Positions 1 to 11,617 of a stretch of DNA of 64,000 nt are shown one piece after another. Every line of letters begins with the position of its first letter. The stretch's first letter is position 1. The notes under the pieces are model-generated. The model did no database searches. It was not told the origin of the DNA and worked only from the letters and a program-made list of their open reading frames with translations. This DNA comes from Chrysomallon squamiferum (lineage: Eukaryota > Mollusca > Gastropoda > Neomphalida > Peltospiridae), in assembly GCA_012295275.1 (NCBI GenBank), contig CM022667.1, positions 4,305,708 through 4,369,707 of the forward strand. Direction: 5' to 3'. The position numbers were made by a program, and so were the translations under genes.

Positions 1-411
1 GTTTTTTCCATGTTTTTTTTTTCATGGAAGCAGATATATTGTGATCTTAATTTCTCCTAGTTTTAACACAGATAACTGAACCCTTCACATGTCAAATGCA
101 TTTCATAAATTTTATTTTTTTCTGATTAGATTTATGTATTTCTTCTTATTCTTCTTCTTTTTTTTCTTTTTTTTATACAATTAGCGAATGGTATTTTTCC
201 TTACTTTTCTTCCCTGATATTTATTTATTTATTTATGTATTTCTTCTTCTTCTTCTTCTTCTTCTTATTATTATTATTATTATCATTATTATTATTATTG
301 ATATTGTTATTATTGGTATTCAGAATATCCATAGTTAATAATCTGAAAAGATGTTCAGAGAAAGAAAGGCTTGCAAAATTGTACTAAAGACTGAGTATTC
401 AGAAATTATAA

Positions 412-447
<36 letters not shown>

Positions 448-621
448 TAAAAATAATAAATAAATAAAACAACTTGACAACAAATCATTTATATCACTTT
501 GTTACCATCACAAGAAAAATATGTACAGATATAATATATGAACAGATATTTAAAAATAAAATAAATTATATTCTCTCTGTGTAGAGCACGCAGTGACCTA
601 ATTAAGTACCGCACGCCACAG
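1..621. other. 3' flank of the GPCR gene, low complexity
   Basis: No gene seen. The stretch holds a TTC run passing into TTA (about 240-300) and a (TG)n tract (413-444). As the receptor is transcribed leftwards, this is its likely 3' UTR and downstream region. Minus-strand AATAAA-type hexamers (plus-strand TTTATT) occur near 111-116 and in the TTTA run at about 217-235. Either could serve for polyadenylation, but neither can be chosen from sequence alone. Confidence 0.6.
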
Positions 622-1701
622 TCACATTAACGAAGTTTCGAATTCCTTTTTCCACTGTTTGGACACTTGATAAATATTGTAACATCCGCAGCAGAAAAGA
701 TAGCGCAGTGTTTTCCTGAAGTAAGGACTGATAATACAGTAGAGAATAAAATTGAGAGAAAAATTCAGCGACTGGAGGAAATTCATCACAGCTTCGATTG
801 TCATGTGCGAGTAGGTGCTGTTGCTGTTCGACATCTGCGCAGCCGTAATGACGATTTCCGACGGCGCCACGAAGATGAAAAACATCACGACTATCACGAC
901 GAGCGTTATTGTCAGGACGTTGCCCGAACTCTTGGCGTTGTGGTCGCCTTTGCGGCGGTCGTGCTTGAACTGCTGTCTCATTTTGTACGAGCGGTAGATC
1001 TGCTGGCACAAGCAGACGTTGAACCAGAACAGCAGCACGAGGGGAATGAAGTTGCCTAGCAACGCCCACGCTATCCGATAGGCCATGTCGACGTTCTGGC
1101 TGTTCCACATCGGGACGGGAAACGGCATCACATTTTGAACGGAGCTGTTGGAGCTGCACAGGTAGTGCACCTCGTACCGCCACAGCACTGGAATGTTGAA
1201 CGTGATGGAGAAGACGTAGGTGATGATAATCACGATCTTTATTCGCCGCGTCGTCAGGTACAGGTCCTGCCTCAGCGGGTAGCAGATGGCCAGATACCTC
1301 TCCAGCGACATGGCCACCGTGAGCCACGTGCTGCACATGATGAACACGTTGATGATGGCGGCGCTGTAGATTCGGTACTGAAGAATGAACGACTCGCGGG
1401 TGTAGGTGTCGTCCCGGGGCAGGAACGTCGTCGGGAAGGCAATGACGCAGAACATGAGGTCGGACACGGCGAGCGCCACGAGGCAGTAGTTGGCGGCCAT
1501 TTCCAGAGTTTTGAAAGACTTCTGCAGCTTCCTCCGAGTCAGGATCGTCAGGTTGAGGATGTTGCCTATCATTCCAAACAGACAGACGCTGGGCAGAGCG
1601 AAGCCGTAGATGATGTAGCTGACGTCTTCAAACATCTGCTTGGCTCTCTCGCTGCCCAGGCCGGATATGTTTCCATCTTGAGATGCGTTCCGACAACTCA
1701 T
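622..1701 (-). CDS. Class A (rhodopsin-family) GPCR, FMRFamide-receptor-like
   Basis: Complete 359-residue seven-transmembrane receptor, expected at the plasma membrane and probably gated by a neuropeptide. Numbering is from the MSCRNAS start. Seen: TM1 about 29-54 with the GN pair (N47); TM2 71-94 with LAVSD (D81); TM3 112-139 ending in ERY (134-136) instead of DRY; TM4 about 154-178 with FNIPVLW; TM5 with NFIPL; TM6 with FVAPSE; TM7 with NFILY in place of NPxxY. Two N-terminal N-glycosylation sequons (NAS, NIS) precede TM1. The short C-tail starts with a cysteine cluster (CCGC, 337-340), a possible palmitoylation site. TM3 position 3.25, usually a disulfide cysteine, is Arg110, and TM4 lacks the usual Trp. 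These departures, with N-x-P near the end of TM4 and NF..Y in TM7, are shared with FMRFamide-type receptors. Start: an in-frame ATG nine codons upstream (1728) lies inside a splice-acceptor sequence, so the ATG at 1699-1701 is preferred. Codons end mostly in G or C, unlike the surroundings. Family is firm; ligand is inferred. Confidence 0.93.
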   Translation of the reverse strand: MSCRNASQDGNISGLGSERAKQMFEDVSYIIYGFALPSVCLFGMIGNILNLTILTRRKLQKSFKTLEMAANYCLVALAVSDLMFCVIAFPTTFLPRDDTYTRESFILQYRIYSAAIINVFIMCSTWLTVAMSLERYLAICYPLRQDLYLTTRRIKIVIIITYVFSITFNIPVLWRYEVHYLCSSNSSVQNVMPFPVPMWNSQNVDMAYRIAWALLGNFIPLVLLFWFNVCLCQQIYRSYKMRQQFKHDRRKGDHNAKSSGNVLTITLVVIVVMFFIFVAPSEIVITAAQMSNSNSTYSHMTIEAVMNFLQSLNFSLNFILYCIISPYFRKTLRYLFCCGCYNIYQVSKQWKKEFETSLM

Positions 1702-1705
1702 CGTG

Positions 1706-1728
1706 CTGCAATAACAAGAGAAGAACAT
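1706..1728 (-). promoter_or_regulatory. Splice acceptor just upstream of the GPCR start codon
   Basis: On the minus strand a pyrimidine-rich run, TTCTTCTCTTGTTATTGCAG, ends at 1706. It is followed by CACG and then the ATG of MSCRNAS. This is a textbook 3' splice site and implies a non-coding or mostly non-coding upstream exon at higher coordinates. It also explains why the longer reading frame starting at 1728 reads into apparent intron. Confidence 0.7.
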
Positions 1729-1888
1729 CAGATGATATTAATGTTTTATAATTAAAAGGAACAAGCACACGGACACACGCACATACGCACACATACACGT
1801 GTGTCATAGCTGAAACGAACAAATGCTTTAGGAGTGTTTTCGTCTTCTTTACTTTTTTTGTTGGTCATTAATTAATTAATATTATTAT

Positions 1889-1952
<64 letters not shown>

Positions 1953-2192
1953 ATTATTATTATTATTATTTGCTATTCGGTATAAAAAAGGAAATATGGA
2001 CCTCTGGTTATTTTATTATAATACTTTACTATTATAAAAATATTGCAGTTTTTAGTCGAGAAAGAAATATTAATAAGTAAATAAATAAATAAATAAATAT
2101 GGATAGTGCATAATTTCTGTATAGGACACGTTATTTAATGTGTTGATCCTTACAGCAGTTCTAATAATACAGTTACCAGTACAAGATTAACG

Positions 2193-2247
<55 letters not shown>

Positions 2248-3070
2248 GGTGGGTAAATCAGACTAGCGAAATAAATTAGAACAGAATAAGTACAGAGAGA
2301 TGTAAAGGAAAAAGAAATTACTTCGTAAAAATTGTGGTTACGCGCCACTGAAAAATCAGTGGGTATGGAAAAGAAAAAGATTAATTTTTATTAAAAAGAA
2401 AGCAACAGATATTATCTGCCAAAATTATACATGAATTTCTGTTCTGATCAACTTCTTCTGATAAAACTAAATTAATTTAAAAAATCGTTTCTCGAACTAT
2501 TGACGTTATCCGACTCACACACAAAAACAAATACATACACTGGCACATAAACACAAAAGTATAAACACAATTTGTTATTTTGTTCTTGATGAAGAAAAAT
2601 GTAAATATGCTGCAAAGGGTGGGGTGTTGTTTCAACAATAGATGTTTGTAATGTATCCTCAGAAAATATCTTTCTTTAAGGTTCGCTTCTAGCAAAACAA
2701 AATGTGATAATAAAAAAAATAAAAAAAATTTTTTTTTTTTTTTAAACCAAACAAAAAATAAAAAAATAAAAAATAGAGGAATAAAATATAAATAAATTAA
2801 ATCTGTTGTTACGGTAATTAACGATTATCGTACAAGACTGGTAGCATGAGATACGCAGCGGAATATTTATTGGTGTTCTGTCATGTGCGTTCGAGTTAAT
2901 TTCGAAAACGTGTTTATTTTCACAAGTTTCATTGAGCTGTCCCATTTAGAAACCATCATTGTATGCCGTCTCCAGGATTCTGAGGAACGAAAAAAGTAAG
3001 CTGAATTATTTTTAGTTGTTTAGTTAAATTAATTACTGAATTCTTTTCCATATTATTTGCCCATTCGGCC
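1729..3070. other. Probable 5' intron or upstream region of the GPCR, with microsatellites
   Basis: No coding signal seen. It contains TTA/TTG trinucleotide repeats (about 1877-1972), a TAAA run near 2075-2097 and a pure AAT tract (about 2192-2246). If the splice acceptor at 1706 is real, this sequence lies in the first intron. No first exon could be located. Confidence 0.5.
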
Positions 3071-3174
3071 TGTTTATGCGTCCCTTCCAAAGTTGTGTCT
3101 GCAATTTAGCGAAATAGACTGAACAACCCTGTAATAGCTTCGGGCAGACGTAAATTTTGTTCATTATTTCTGCA
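3071..3174. repeat. Dispersed repeat D1, copy 1
   Basis: Matches 6505-6628 in the same orientation. The best shared core is TGTCTGCAATTTAGC followed by diverged GGACAACCC..TAATAGCT..GGCAGAC and ending in TCATTATTTCTGCA. Copy 2 has an insertion of about 18 bases after CCAAAGTT. The family is not recognised; there is no clear poly-A tail or terminal repeat. Confidence 0.65.
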
Positions 3175-3765
3175 TTAAGAAATGCTCGGGGCAAATTGCA
3201 TGGCTGCCCTGCATATTAGCAATTATTATAATTTCATTATATTTCTATATTTATTTAATTAAATGACGAAAATATTATTAATTTTATAATTTTAAGAATG
3301 CAAGCTAAATTAAGTACACAGCCAAGATAAACCACGTGGACGCAATTTTTGTTTCAGTTTATAAACTGAATGTTGCATTATTATGATTGTAATTCTTTAT
3401 CTAACCATTTATAACACTATTATTATTTATTTTATTTTATTTTTGACATGCTGTTAGATATTTTTGTCTTTTTATCTACTTCCTTTTCAAATTATTATTA
3501 ACTAAAAGGCAGTAGTTGTTGTAATACGTGTAACAGTAGAAATAATAATATTTTTGTGATACAGACAGAGGGTAGTGATACTTTTCAGAAATGTTCTGCA
3601 TCATCAAATCGTATTCATAACCACTTGCTTTATAATGGTCTATACAGACACGGTCTAAAAAAAACTATTCTACCGATTCCTAAACCTCCAAAGACTGAGT
3701 CCACGATGATCAAGTGAAAACTTTTGTTAAAAATATTGTTAAAATGTATATTTTAAAGATGAACC
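3175..3765. other. Intergenic or intronic AT-rich DNA
   Basis: No open frame of note, no strong repeat and no recognisable motif. It holds only short TTA and TTTA runs around 3418-3445. Confidence 0.5.
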
Positions 3766-4260
3766 GAATTAATATTTAATTTAATAAATTTATTCAATTA
3801 ATATTTCATCCATCGTTCTCATAACCAAAAAAAAAAAAAAAAAAAAATGTAAATTTTACTTTAAAACTTTTGGAACTATTTATTTTATTTTTATTATTGT
3901 TATACAGTGGTACCTTGACTTACGAGTTTAATTCGTTCCGTGACCGAGTTCATATTTCAGTTTTCTCGTATATCAAATCAATTTTCCTAACTGAAATTAA
4001 TTGAAAAACCATTAATCCGTTCCATCCCCCAAAACCTAACGTTTTTAAATAAGAAAAATGTATTTATAAATGACAAATACTGTACAAAAACAATATAAAA
4101 GAGAATGTAAAGAAATAAATTGGTTTTGTAAAGTATATTTTTCTTGGAGATCAGACAAATTATTTTAACTCTTTTGGCTGGAGTTGCAGCTTTATTGACT
4201 CCTCCTGCTTCAGTATGGTACATATTCTAGAAGTGATACACTTGTACTGCCTAGCCAATA
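3766..4260 (+). mobile_element. Transposon-derived dispersed repeat D2, copy 1
   Basis: Bases 3766-4031 match 5289-5545. The block includes CAGTGGTACCTTGACTTACG directly preceded by TA (about 3904-3926), then segments rich in TCGTAT and GAAATTAATTGAAA. TA followed by CAGTGGTACC resembles the outer end of a Tc1/mariner-superfamily (pogo/Tigger-like) element. No inverted partner end and no transposase frame were found, so it would be a truncated, non-autonomous copy. About 130 bases upstream of the motif are also shared between copies, so the repeated unit is larger than the motif alone. Sequence after 4031 is present only in this copy. Confidence 0.45.
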
Positions 4261-4670
4261 CCAAACAGTTCACAGATTTTGCACACTGATTTATATTTTT
4301 TTAAATTATTATATTCAATATTTAATCATCCTTTTCTTCACTGAGTGAAAATTCTGGGAATTTGGGGCAGGCGGGTGGCATATTTTCGCTGCAAGACAGT
4401 TAAAAAAAATAATCTCTATAAATGTCCAAAAACAAACCACAAGATACAGATCTGCACTGCACAGCTAGAAATGCTGTATAAAATTGGTGAGAAGTTAAAG
4501 CATAGCAGTCAGTCAACATGACAATGCATGATAATGGGACTGTTGCAGAGTACAGGAATTTGCTCAGTTTGTCCCAAGTTTTTCTGCTGTCCAGGTCTCA
4601 GAATGTTAATAATGTTGTTCTTGTTGTAATTATTTTGAAGTGATCTAGTATTTTATGATAAAATGAATTT

Positions 4671-4704
<34 letters not shown>

Positions 4705-4739
4705 CATTACAGAGTATATTGTAAGAAGAAATGATACTA

Positions 4740-4810
<71 letters not shown>

Positions 4811-5288
4811 TAAACAAAAGAACAACACAAAAAAATTTAAAATATATTTTAAAATAAATAGCAATAAACAAACTAATAAATATTTAGATAAATAAAGATG
4901 AGTTTTTTTTCTTTTTCTATTTAAATTAAAAGGCGCAAGAATCAATATAAGAAATGTTCATATTGCAACAGTTGTTTAAATGTCAGCTGTGAAGCTCAGA
5001 TTTGCATGTAGATGAAAGGCAAGTTACACTGCAGTAATACATCATATGTATATGTAAAATCAGAAAACTGAACATTGCATTCTAAACTGCCTGTTATTTT
5101 GTTACAACATATAAAACCACACGCACATACACACTAATGTAATAATGACAGTTAACATTGATAATTAAACAATTCCATTAATACATCATCATTTGTCTTT
5201 TTTTATCAACACCCCCCCCACAGACAGGCATTATCCCTCTCTCCACACACATAGATGCATATAACAACTTATGATTGTTAATTGTTAT
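4261..5288. other. AT-rich DNA with (TA)n and (AAT)n tracts
   Basis: No gene seen. There are (TA)n at about 4676-4700, AAT repeats at about 4741-4771 running into (AT)n to 4801, and a C8 run near 5212. Frames across the 4600-4945 tracts are low-complexity artefacts. Confidence 0.55.
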
Positions 5289-5545
5289 GAATTAATATTT
5301 AATTTAATGTATTGATTCATTTAATATTTCATCCATCATTCTCATAACCAAAAAAAAAAAAAATGTATATTTTACTTTAAAACTTTTGGAACTATTTAAT
5401 TTTTTTATTATTATTATATAGTGGTACCTTGACTTACGAGTTTAATTTGTTAAGTGACCGAGCTCGTATCTCAGTTTTCTCGTATATCAAACCAGTTTTC
5501 CCAACTGAAATTAATTGAAATACCATTAATCCATTCCATCCCCCA
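5289..5545 (+). mobile_element. Transposon-derived dispersed repeat D2, copy 2
   Basis: Direct-orientation partner of 3766-4031, with scattered substitutions. The motif here reads TATAGTGGTACCTTGACTTA (about 5417-5436), so the leading C of copy 1 has changed. Copy 2 ends exactly where a (CA)n microsatellite (5548-5581) begins, so either the microsatellite grew at the repeat edge or the rest was lost there. Confidence 0.45.
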
Positions 5546-5583
<38 letters not shown>

Positions 5584-6168
5584 CATTAACAATACTGTTA
5601 CTGTTAATATATCCACATTACATTCACACTTTACTTGCTTTTGTCTTCATCTTTTATCAACACATAATGTCTGATGTCTAAATACTGCGAAAATCTTAAA
5701 TTTTTAGTTCAATAAAATATTTTCACAGCTGGCAAATGAATAGCTTTACAGGTGGATTCACATGTGTAGCAGTTTATTAAACTTTGATACACACACTCAA
5801 ACAATTCAAACTAGAGGAAAAATCAACATCTTACGATATTTTAATTACCTGAATGTTAATCCATTTTACTTTTGTGTTCAGATTAAAGATTGAAAACCCA
5901 AGTTCTGTTATAGCTGATGTTTTGTTTTTCAATTTTTATTTCATAGTAACTCATTTCAGTACTTTTTGACTGAAAACATTTGTTTTTTCTTAAATTGTTA
6001 TTGTTATTCTAGAATTCTATTTGCTCTTAACATTTTATTCATTTGTTTAATTTGTTACTGTTACCTATATAACTCATCCTATAATTTTTTAACAAATGAC
6101 ATTTAAAAAGAGAAAAAATTGTTCTTGTTACCTATATAACTCATTCTGTAAATGTTTTTGTTAAAATA

Positions 6169-6205
<37 letters not shown>

Positions 6206-6504
6206 GAAGTGTTTCTGTTGCCTACATAACCTGTTCTATAAATGCTTTTTTTAAAAATAATAAAACTGCTTTTTTAAAAATTGTTTTTACAGCCTAAAAC
6301 ATTTTTTGAAATTGTTTTTATAGCCACAAACTTGTTTTAGAGTTTTTTTTTTTTGTAACCTAAAACCCATGGAATTGTTTTTATTGATTAAGAATATATT
6401 CAAAAATATTATTAATGCAACACTATTTTTAGAACTGATATTCAGTTAACCAAATTATGTTTTCTTACATGGCATTCTGCTGTGTATTATCTGCCACGTC
6501 TGCA
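5546..6504. other. (CA)n tract and degenerate tandem repeat
   Basis: (CA)n at 5548-5581. From about 6058 to 6375 a weak tandem repeat is visible: GTTACCTATATAACTCAT occurs twice and GTTGCCTACATAACCTGTTC once, each followed by a T-rich segment. An AT run sits at 6168-6190. No gene seen. Confidence 0.5.
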
Positions 6505-6628
6505 TACTTATACATCTCTTCCAAAGTTCAATCAAGTATAATTTTTTGTGTCTGCAATTTAGCAAAATGGACTGGACAACCCCTTTAATAGCTCCAGGCA
6601 GACATAACTTCTATTCATTATTTCTGCA
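6505..6628. repeat. Dispersed repeat D1, copy 2
   Basis: Partner of 3071-3174, same orientation, with many transitions and an internal insertion of about 18 bases. D1 and D2 each occur twice within 3.6 kb, in the order D1-D2-D2-D1, so a single simple tandem duplication does not explain both. Confidence 0.6.
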
Positions 6629-6843
6629 GCCTATAACTCATTTCTGTATTGTTATCTCCAAAAACTAAATTTAGAACTAATAAATCCATGCTAATAGATT
6701 ATTTATAAATTATTATTAAATGCTGGTTAAATAAATGTTTAAAAATTATTATTTAACTAGTAATAAATCCAAATTGTAATGAAACAAAACCTCCAGCATT
6801 ACTGAACATAACTGAAATAGAGAACATTTTACAGGCAATACAA

Positions 6844-6880
<37 letters not shown>

Positions 6881-8935
6881 CCCAGTAATATCAAAAATGT
6901 GAAAAACACTGTGGGTGGGTGGAACAGGAAATGAGTGAATTTTAACAGCTCTCTGATCCTTTTAACACCACAGATAATCTGTTTGAAGAATGATTAGTTT
7001 ATGAAGGTAAGACGTTTTAAGAGAGTTCGCTGCAGTTTTGAGCTGTTTTAATGCCAAACTCTGAAATTTGATAAAATATCTTGAGGTGAAAACAGTGTTA
7101 AGGAGCTCTCGGATTAGATTGTTTCACTATGAATGGCAAGTAGCGCTATAAATCAATTAGTGAAATTGAAGTGGACTATTTTTTGTATCAGATTTTTTAA
7201 TTTTTAAATATTTTCTACCAAAAAATCAGTTACAACATTTTTCTCATCATAATGGTTATCTTTTTATTATATTTCTCTCTTCTTCTTTTTTTTTTCTTAA
7301 TCATGATTTCTATTTAGTTTATTATTATTATTATTATTATTAAATTATTTAAATTATTATTATCATCATCAAAATTATTTGTCCATTATTTCATGCACAT
7401 GAGTCACTACATCATTCTCCCCAACCAGCATACATCTTTCATCCATCATAATTCATAAAGTTTAAGAACAAAATATTACTATATCCATTTTTCATCAATT
7501 CCTTCATCTGTTCATCCATCCATCCATCCATTCATAATTAATTTTTTTGTACAAAATAAATAAGCAATCACCATATAAAGTAATATTTTCTTTCTGCATG
7601 TATTTGTTAATTCATTCATCCATCTATCTATCCATCTAATTCATCCATCCATCCATTCATAATTCATCTGGTTGAATTAAATAAGATATTGCAATATATA
7701 GAGTCATTATTTTGTCTCCATTTGTATCTACCCACTTCTCCATCTATCCAGCTATCAATCGATCTATCCTCAATCCATTCATATTTCATTCAGTTGTAGA
7801 AAACTAAGTTGTTACTGATCAGAATGTCATTACTGTTTTATTCACCAGCAGAACAGAAACAGGAAGAAAAAAACACCAGAACTCGGAACCTCTTGACTAT
7901 AAAATTATAACATTACTAGAAAAAACAACAACAAAAACAACAAACAAAAAAAACTCCATTCTCTTAAAAATAATCACATAAATCTTGTAAATATTTGCCA
8001 AGTTTTAAATGGCTTATGTTTTGCTCTTGAAAATAAAATCAAATCTTTATCACTTGATTCATTAATGGCCAACCCCCTTAAAAAAGACAAGAAGAAAAAA
8101 AACCCATGCAAAACAGAGAAGGAAAAATTAAAATGTAGAGAAAAACTGAAAGAAAGATACAAAATTGAATAATGAAACAAATATTTTGAGAGCATCGTAA
8201 ATTTGCTGTCATTTCTGCTAAATCTGATTTCTGCAAACTTCTTATTGATGTTATAATAACCACAGCAACAATAATAACTAATAAATAACAACATAAATAA
8301 CAGTAATAGTAGTAGTAATAATAATAATAATAATAAAAATATAGTTATAATGACAAGAATAACAACATTAATAATAAAAGTAACAATAATAATAGCAATA
8401 AAATAATAAAAATATAGTAATAATGACAATAACAATAATGATAAATATTTCAGTATTTCACAGTTTATACTGTTAAAAGTGTACAAATCAGCACAAACAG
8501 CCTCTGTGTTTTACAAATGTTTGATTACACTGTACAGAAAGCTGTTAGTTAAACAATGTAATAAAGATAGCATATCACAGCTACTGGTTTATTACTGCCA
8601 TTATTCAACATTCGGTAGATACTTTAATTAAATGATCATTTTTTTTTATTTCAAAGTGTGCTGTATTATAAATTAAATATTTCAAGTCTAATTTTTTGTC
8701 TCAAAGTATGCTTTATTTCCTAACTGATTTTTAATTCTTTTAAATTAGATATTTTATGATTATTTATTACATAATTTCCTGTATTCCATATGTGATTAGT
8801 ATCTCACAGTATATTGTATCATAAAAGGGATATTTCATGATATAAATTTTTTCATTAGAAATTTCATTACTCTTATGGTTATCTCAAAATTTTCTCTGTT
8901 CTGTATGGGATTTGTACATCACAGGAGATTTTATC
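6629..8935. other. AT-rich DNA with microsatellites
   Basis: No gene seen. It holds an AAT tract (about 6844-6878), TTA runs (7318-7345), and two to three diverged blocks of CATCCATCCATCCA plus ATTCATAATT (about 7480-7790). The open frame at 7974-8486 on the minus strand is mostly poly-Leu/Ile from TTA/AAT repeats and is rejected as a gene. Confidence 0.5.
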
Positions 8936-9020
8936 TTAAAAGGCATATTTCATGATATGCATTTTTTTCATGAAATATTTCATGATTACTGTTATTTTTA
9001 TCTTACTGTATTTTAAATGG
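8640..9020. repeat. Degenerate tandem repeat containing ATATTTCATGATAT
   Basis: Several related blocks share an AAAAGG-C/G-ATATTTCATGATAT core (near 8825 and 8940), with weaker relatives using TTTCAAAGTGTGCT (near 8650) and CTCAAAGTATGCT (near 8700). The period looks like roughly 100-115 bases and is strongly diverged. Confidence 0.35.
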
Positions 9021-9224
9021 GATACTTCACAAAGTATTTTTATGCATAGACTGTTTAACTGGAGTATTTTACTGAAACAATCTTCTGGTGATCGTTGCCT
9101 ATTGATTTTCTGTCGCTTTAATTTCAAACTGCGAGCTGATGTACCTTTTTATCCTCATTGTTTCAGCAATGGTTTGAGTGCCTGAAACTTCCCAACTTTG
9201 TCGGTTTTGCTCTGCTTCACTGCA

Positions 9225-9349
9225 GACACAAGAAGAAGACGAAGACTGTAGTCTGGTTGTCAGAATTCTCAACTACAGTTTAACAGAAGAAGAAGAAGAC
9301 TGTAGTCCTTTGGTCAGAATTCTCAACTACAGTTTTTCAGAAGAAGAAT
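9225..9349. repeat. Two-copy tandem duplication with internal hairpin
   Basis: A unit of just under 60 bases, containing AGAAGAAGACGAAGACTGTAG and TCAGAATTCTCAACTACAG-type segments, occurs twice. Within each copy CTGTAGT can pair with ACTACAG around the GAATTC centre. No coding frame spans it. Confidence 0.6.
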
Positions 9350-11326
9350 AAAAACATTTTTCTGTTCTTAATGCAGATACTTGTTAGGGGAAAAATCTCC
9401 CATTCCACCTATGGTGCTCTCTACCCCGATTATCAGTATTATTGTATGTGCTGTTTGTGGCTGGGTTTATTGCCTGTTCTAACTAGAACTCTAATAACTG
9501 TCAGAAGCTGTAATTACTGATTATGTATGTAAGCAAAAGCGTAAAGGATTTCTTTGGTGTTCATGAGTAGGTCATGACATGGCTGCATCAGGGTTATTTC
9601 ATTCTTTTTTTTTTTTTTTTTGTTCCCTCATTATTTAAAAAAAAATTTAAGTGACCCCAAAATATCATTAATACAGAAAATACTGTATTGAAATATGTAT
9701 TAAAAATTAATTAATTCAATCATTTGAAACATTGTTATAAAGCACTGAAGTGGTAACACTGAACACATTTTACTGAAGACTAAGATGTTTTCAGTTTTTA
9801 GTTTGTGGCAGTATTCTTACAAATAGCCTGTGGTTAGGGAATGCAGGACATAAATCTTGCTCTTGCAAAATACAGCTTAGACTAAATCCCTTTAATTCTT
9901 ATCCAATCTCTTACCAATAAAACAGTTAATCAAATTTTACTCAGATGAGATTATTATGTACTATCAGAATGAAGCAAAGAAGGGAGTTGATCCCATCCAT
10001 AAGTTACCATACAGAATAATTATTAAAAGAACAGTCCAATTATTACTGCTAAAGATAAATGAATAATTTTCATGGTTCAAGCAGCAGAGAAAAAACATTT
10101 CAGGTTGTCTAATTTTAAAATTGTCTGAGATAAGATACTACATGTGGTACTTTTATTTTAAAATTATTATTAATAACAAGTGATTTTAGTTAGAGGTACA
10201 ATGTGAAGTGTGTGTGTGTTGTTTTTATTATTTTACAATTATTAGTAGTAGTATTAGTAGTAGCAGTAGCAGTAGTAGTAGCAGTAACAGTAGGAATAGC
10301 AGTAGTAGTACTGACACTGATGTTCTTTTATTGTATTTCACAATCATTATAACAATTATAACAGCAACAACTGCTACTACTACTACTACTACTGCTACTA
10401 ATGAGAATAACAACATAATAATGATGATGATTATGATGACGCAACAACAACACTACTACCACAACTAATACTAACAACAACAACAATAATAATAATTATA
10501 GCAACATTACTAGATGAAGTTATAATAATGATGATTATAATATATGTACACTGCCATTACTACTGCTGCACCTACAACTACTACCACTAGGACAATAACA
10601 GCAACTACATCCACATCTGTTACTTCTACACTGATACTAGTTTCACCATAGAACTGATAATAACTACAAAATATGAATAATTATAATTTATTTAAAGAAG
10701 ATAATTGCTAAATGTTTTCAGAAAAAAATAATTCACTCATGCAGATAAATAATTATCTTCTCAAAAGATACAAAGACTACAAGAGGAGATACTTAAAAGA
10801 TATTGCACAAGAAAAACGAAATCTGGAGAAAAAATTAAACAAAAACAAGAAACCAAGAGAGAATAAGCTTCAGATAGAAAGAAAGAAAACTTAGAGAAAG
10901 AGAAAGAAGAATGAAAAATGAGAAAAAGATAAAGAAAAAGAAAGACAATTAGAAATGGAATAAAACAGAAAATAGTGAGAGAGACACAGATGGATGGATA
11001 GAGAATAAGAGAGCTGACAGACATGGATAGAAAAATAACAGGAAAAAAAAAGTTAATAATTACTTGTTACCACAAAGTGTTCACATCAGCTCGTACTCTA
11101 TGAAATTAATCCCATTAAAATGCATCAGTTCTGGGCTTTTTTTTAGTTAGTTTTTTTCTGTATTTGAAAACATTTACATTCCTTCCCATGTTTCAAAAGT
11201 AATATAGACTCATAATATGTGTTTGTAAGTGTTGTATTCACTCCAAAACAATTAGCTTGCAGCATTTGTTTATTCCTAAACAATTTATTGTTAAACAAAA
11301 AACATCCCTTTTTATGCTGACAACTG

Positions 11327-11360
<34 letters not shown>

Positions 11361-11617
11361 CAAACAATGTCGGTCTCAGTTTATTATGTGAAGAATGTAG
11401 ACTTTCAGAGTCATATGTATCAATAATTGCTTCATGTATTCTTGAAATACACTCTGGACAGTTTGTGTGTGTGAATGCATGCATGCATATGTGTGTGAAC
11501 ATACTGCAAAAGCCATTGTTTATAAACATAATTATGACAGGTTCATTATCCAAATAACAAACATTCACTGCTGTTCTTTTTTTCATGACATTACTAGCTC
11601 TCATATATGATAGTTTT
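9350..11617. other. AT-rich DNA with decayed trinucleotide repeats
   Basis: No gene seen. From 10230 to 10640 there is a decayed TAG/CAG, then ACA/TAC, trinucleotide field. From 10780 to 11030 the sequence is GA/AAAGA-rich. An AAT tract lies at 11331-11359. The Ser/Thr-rich and Leu-rich frames here are repeat artefacts. Confidence 0.5.

Noticed and set aside
1702-1728. Nine extra N-terminal GPCR residues
   Set aside because: They overlap a splice-acceptor tract, and starting at the next ATG gives a normal N-terminus.
602-1755. Open frames of 130-244 residues on both strands over the GPCR
   Set aside because: They are shadow frames of the receptor: basic and His/Gln/Arg-rich, with no domain, while the -1 strand GPCR frame has all seven membrane segments.
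7974-8486. 170-residue minus-strand frame, Leu/Ile-rich, membrane-like
   Set aside because: It is a reading of AAT/TTA repeats; no splice or poly-A support and no family resemblance.
10208-10468. Ser/Thr-rich frame
   Set aside because: Produced by decayed TAG/CAG/TAC trinucleotide repeats.
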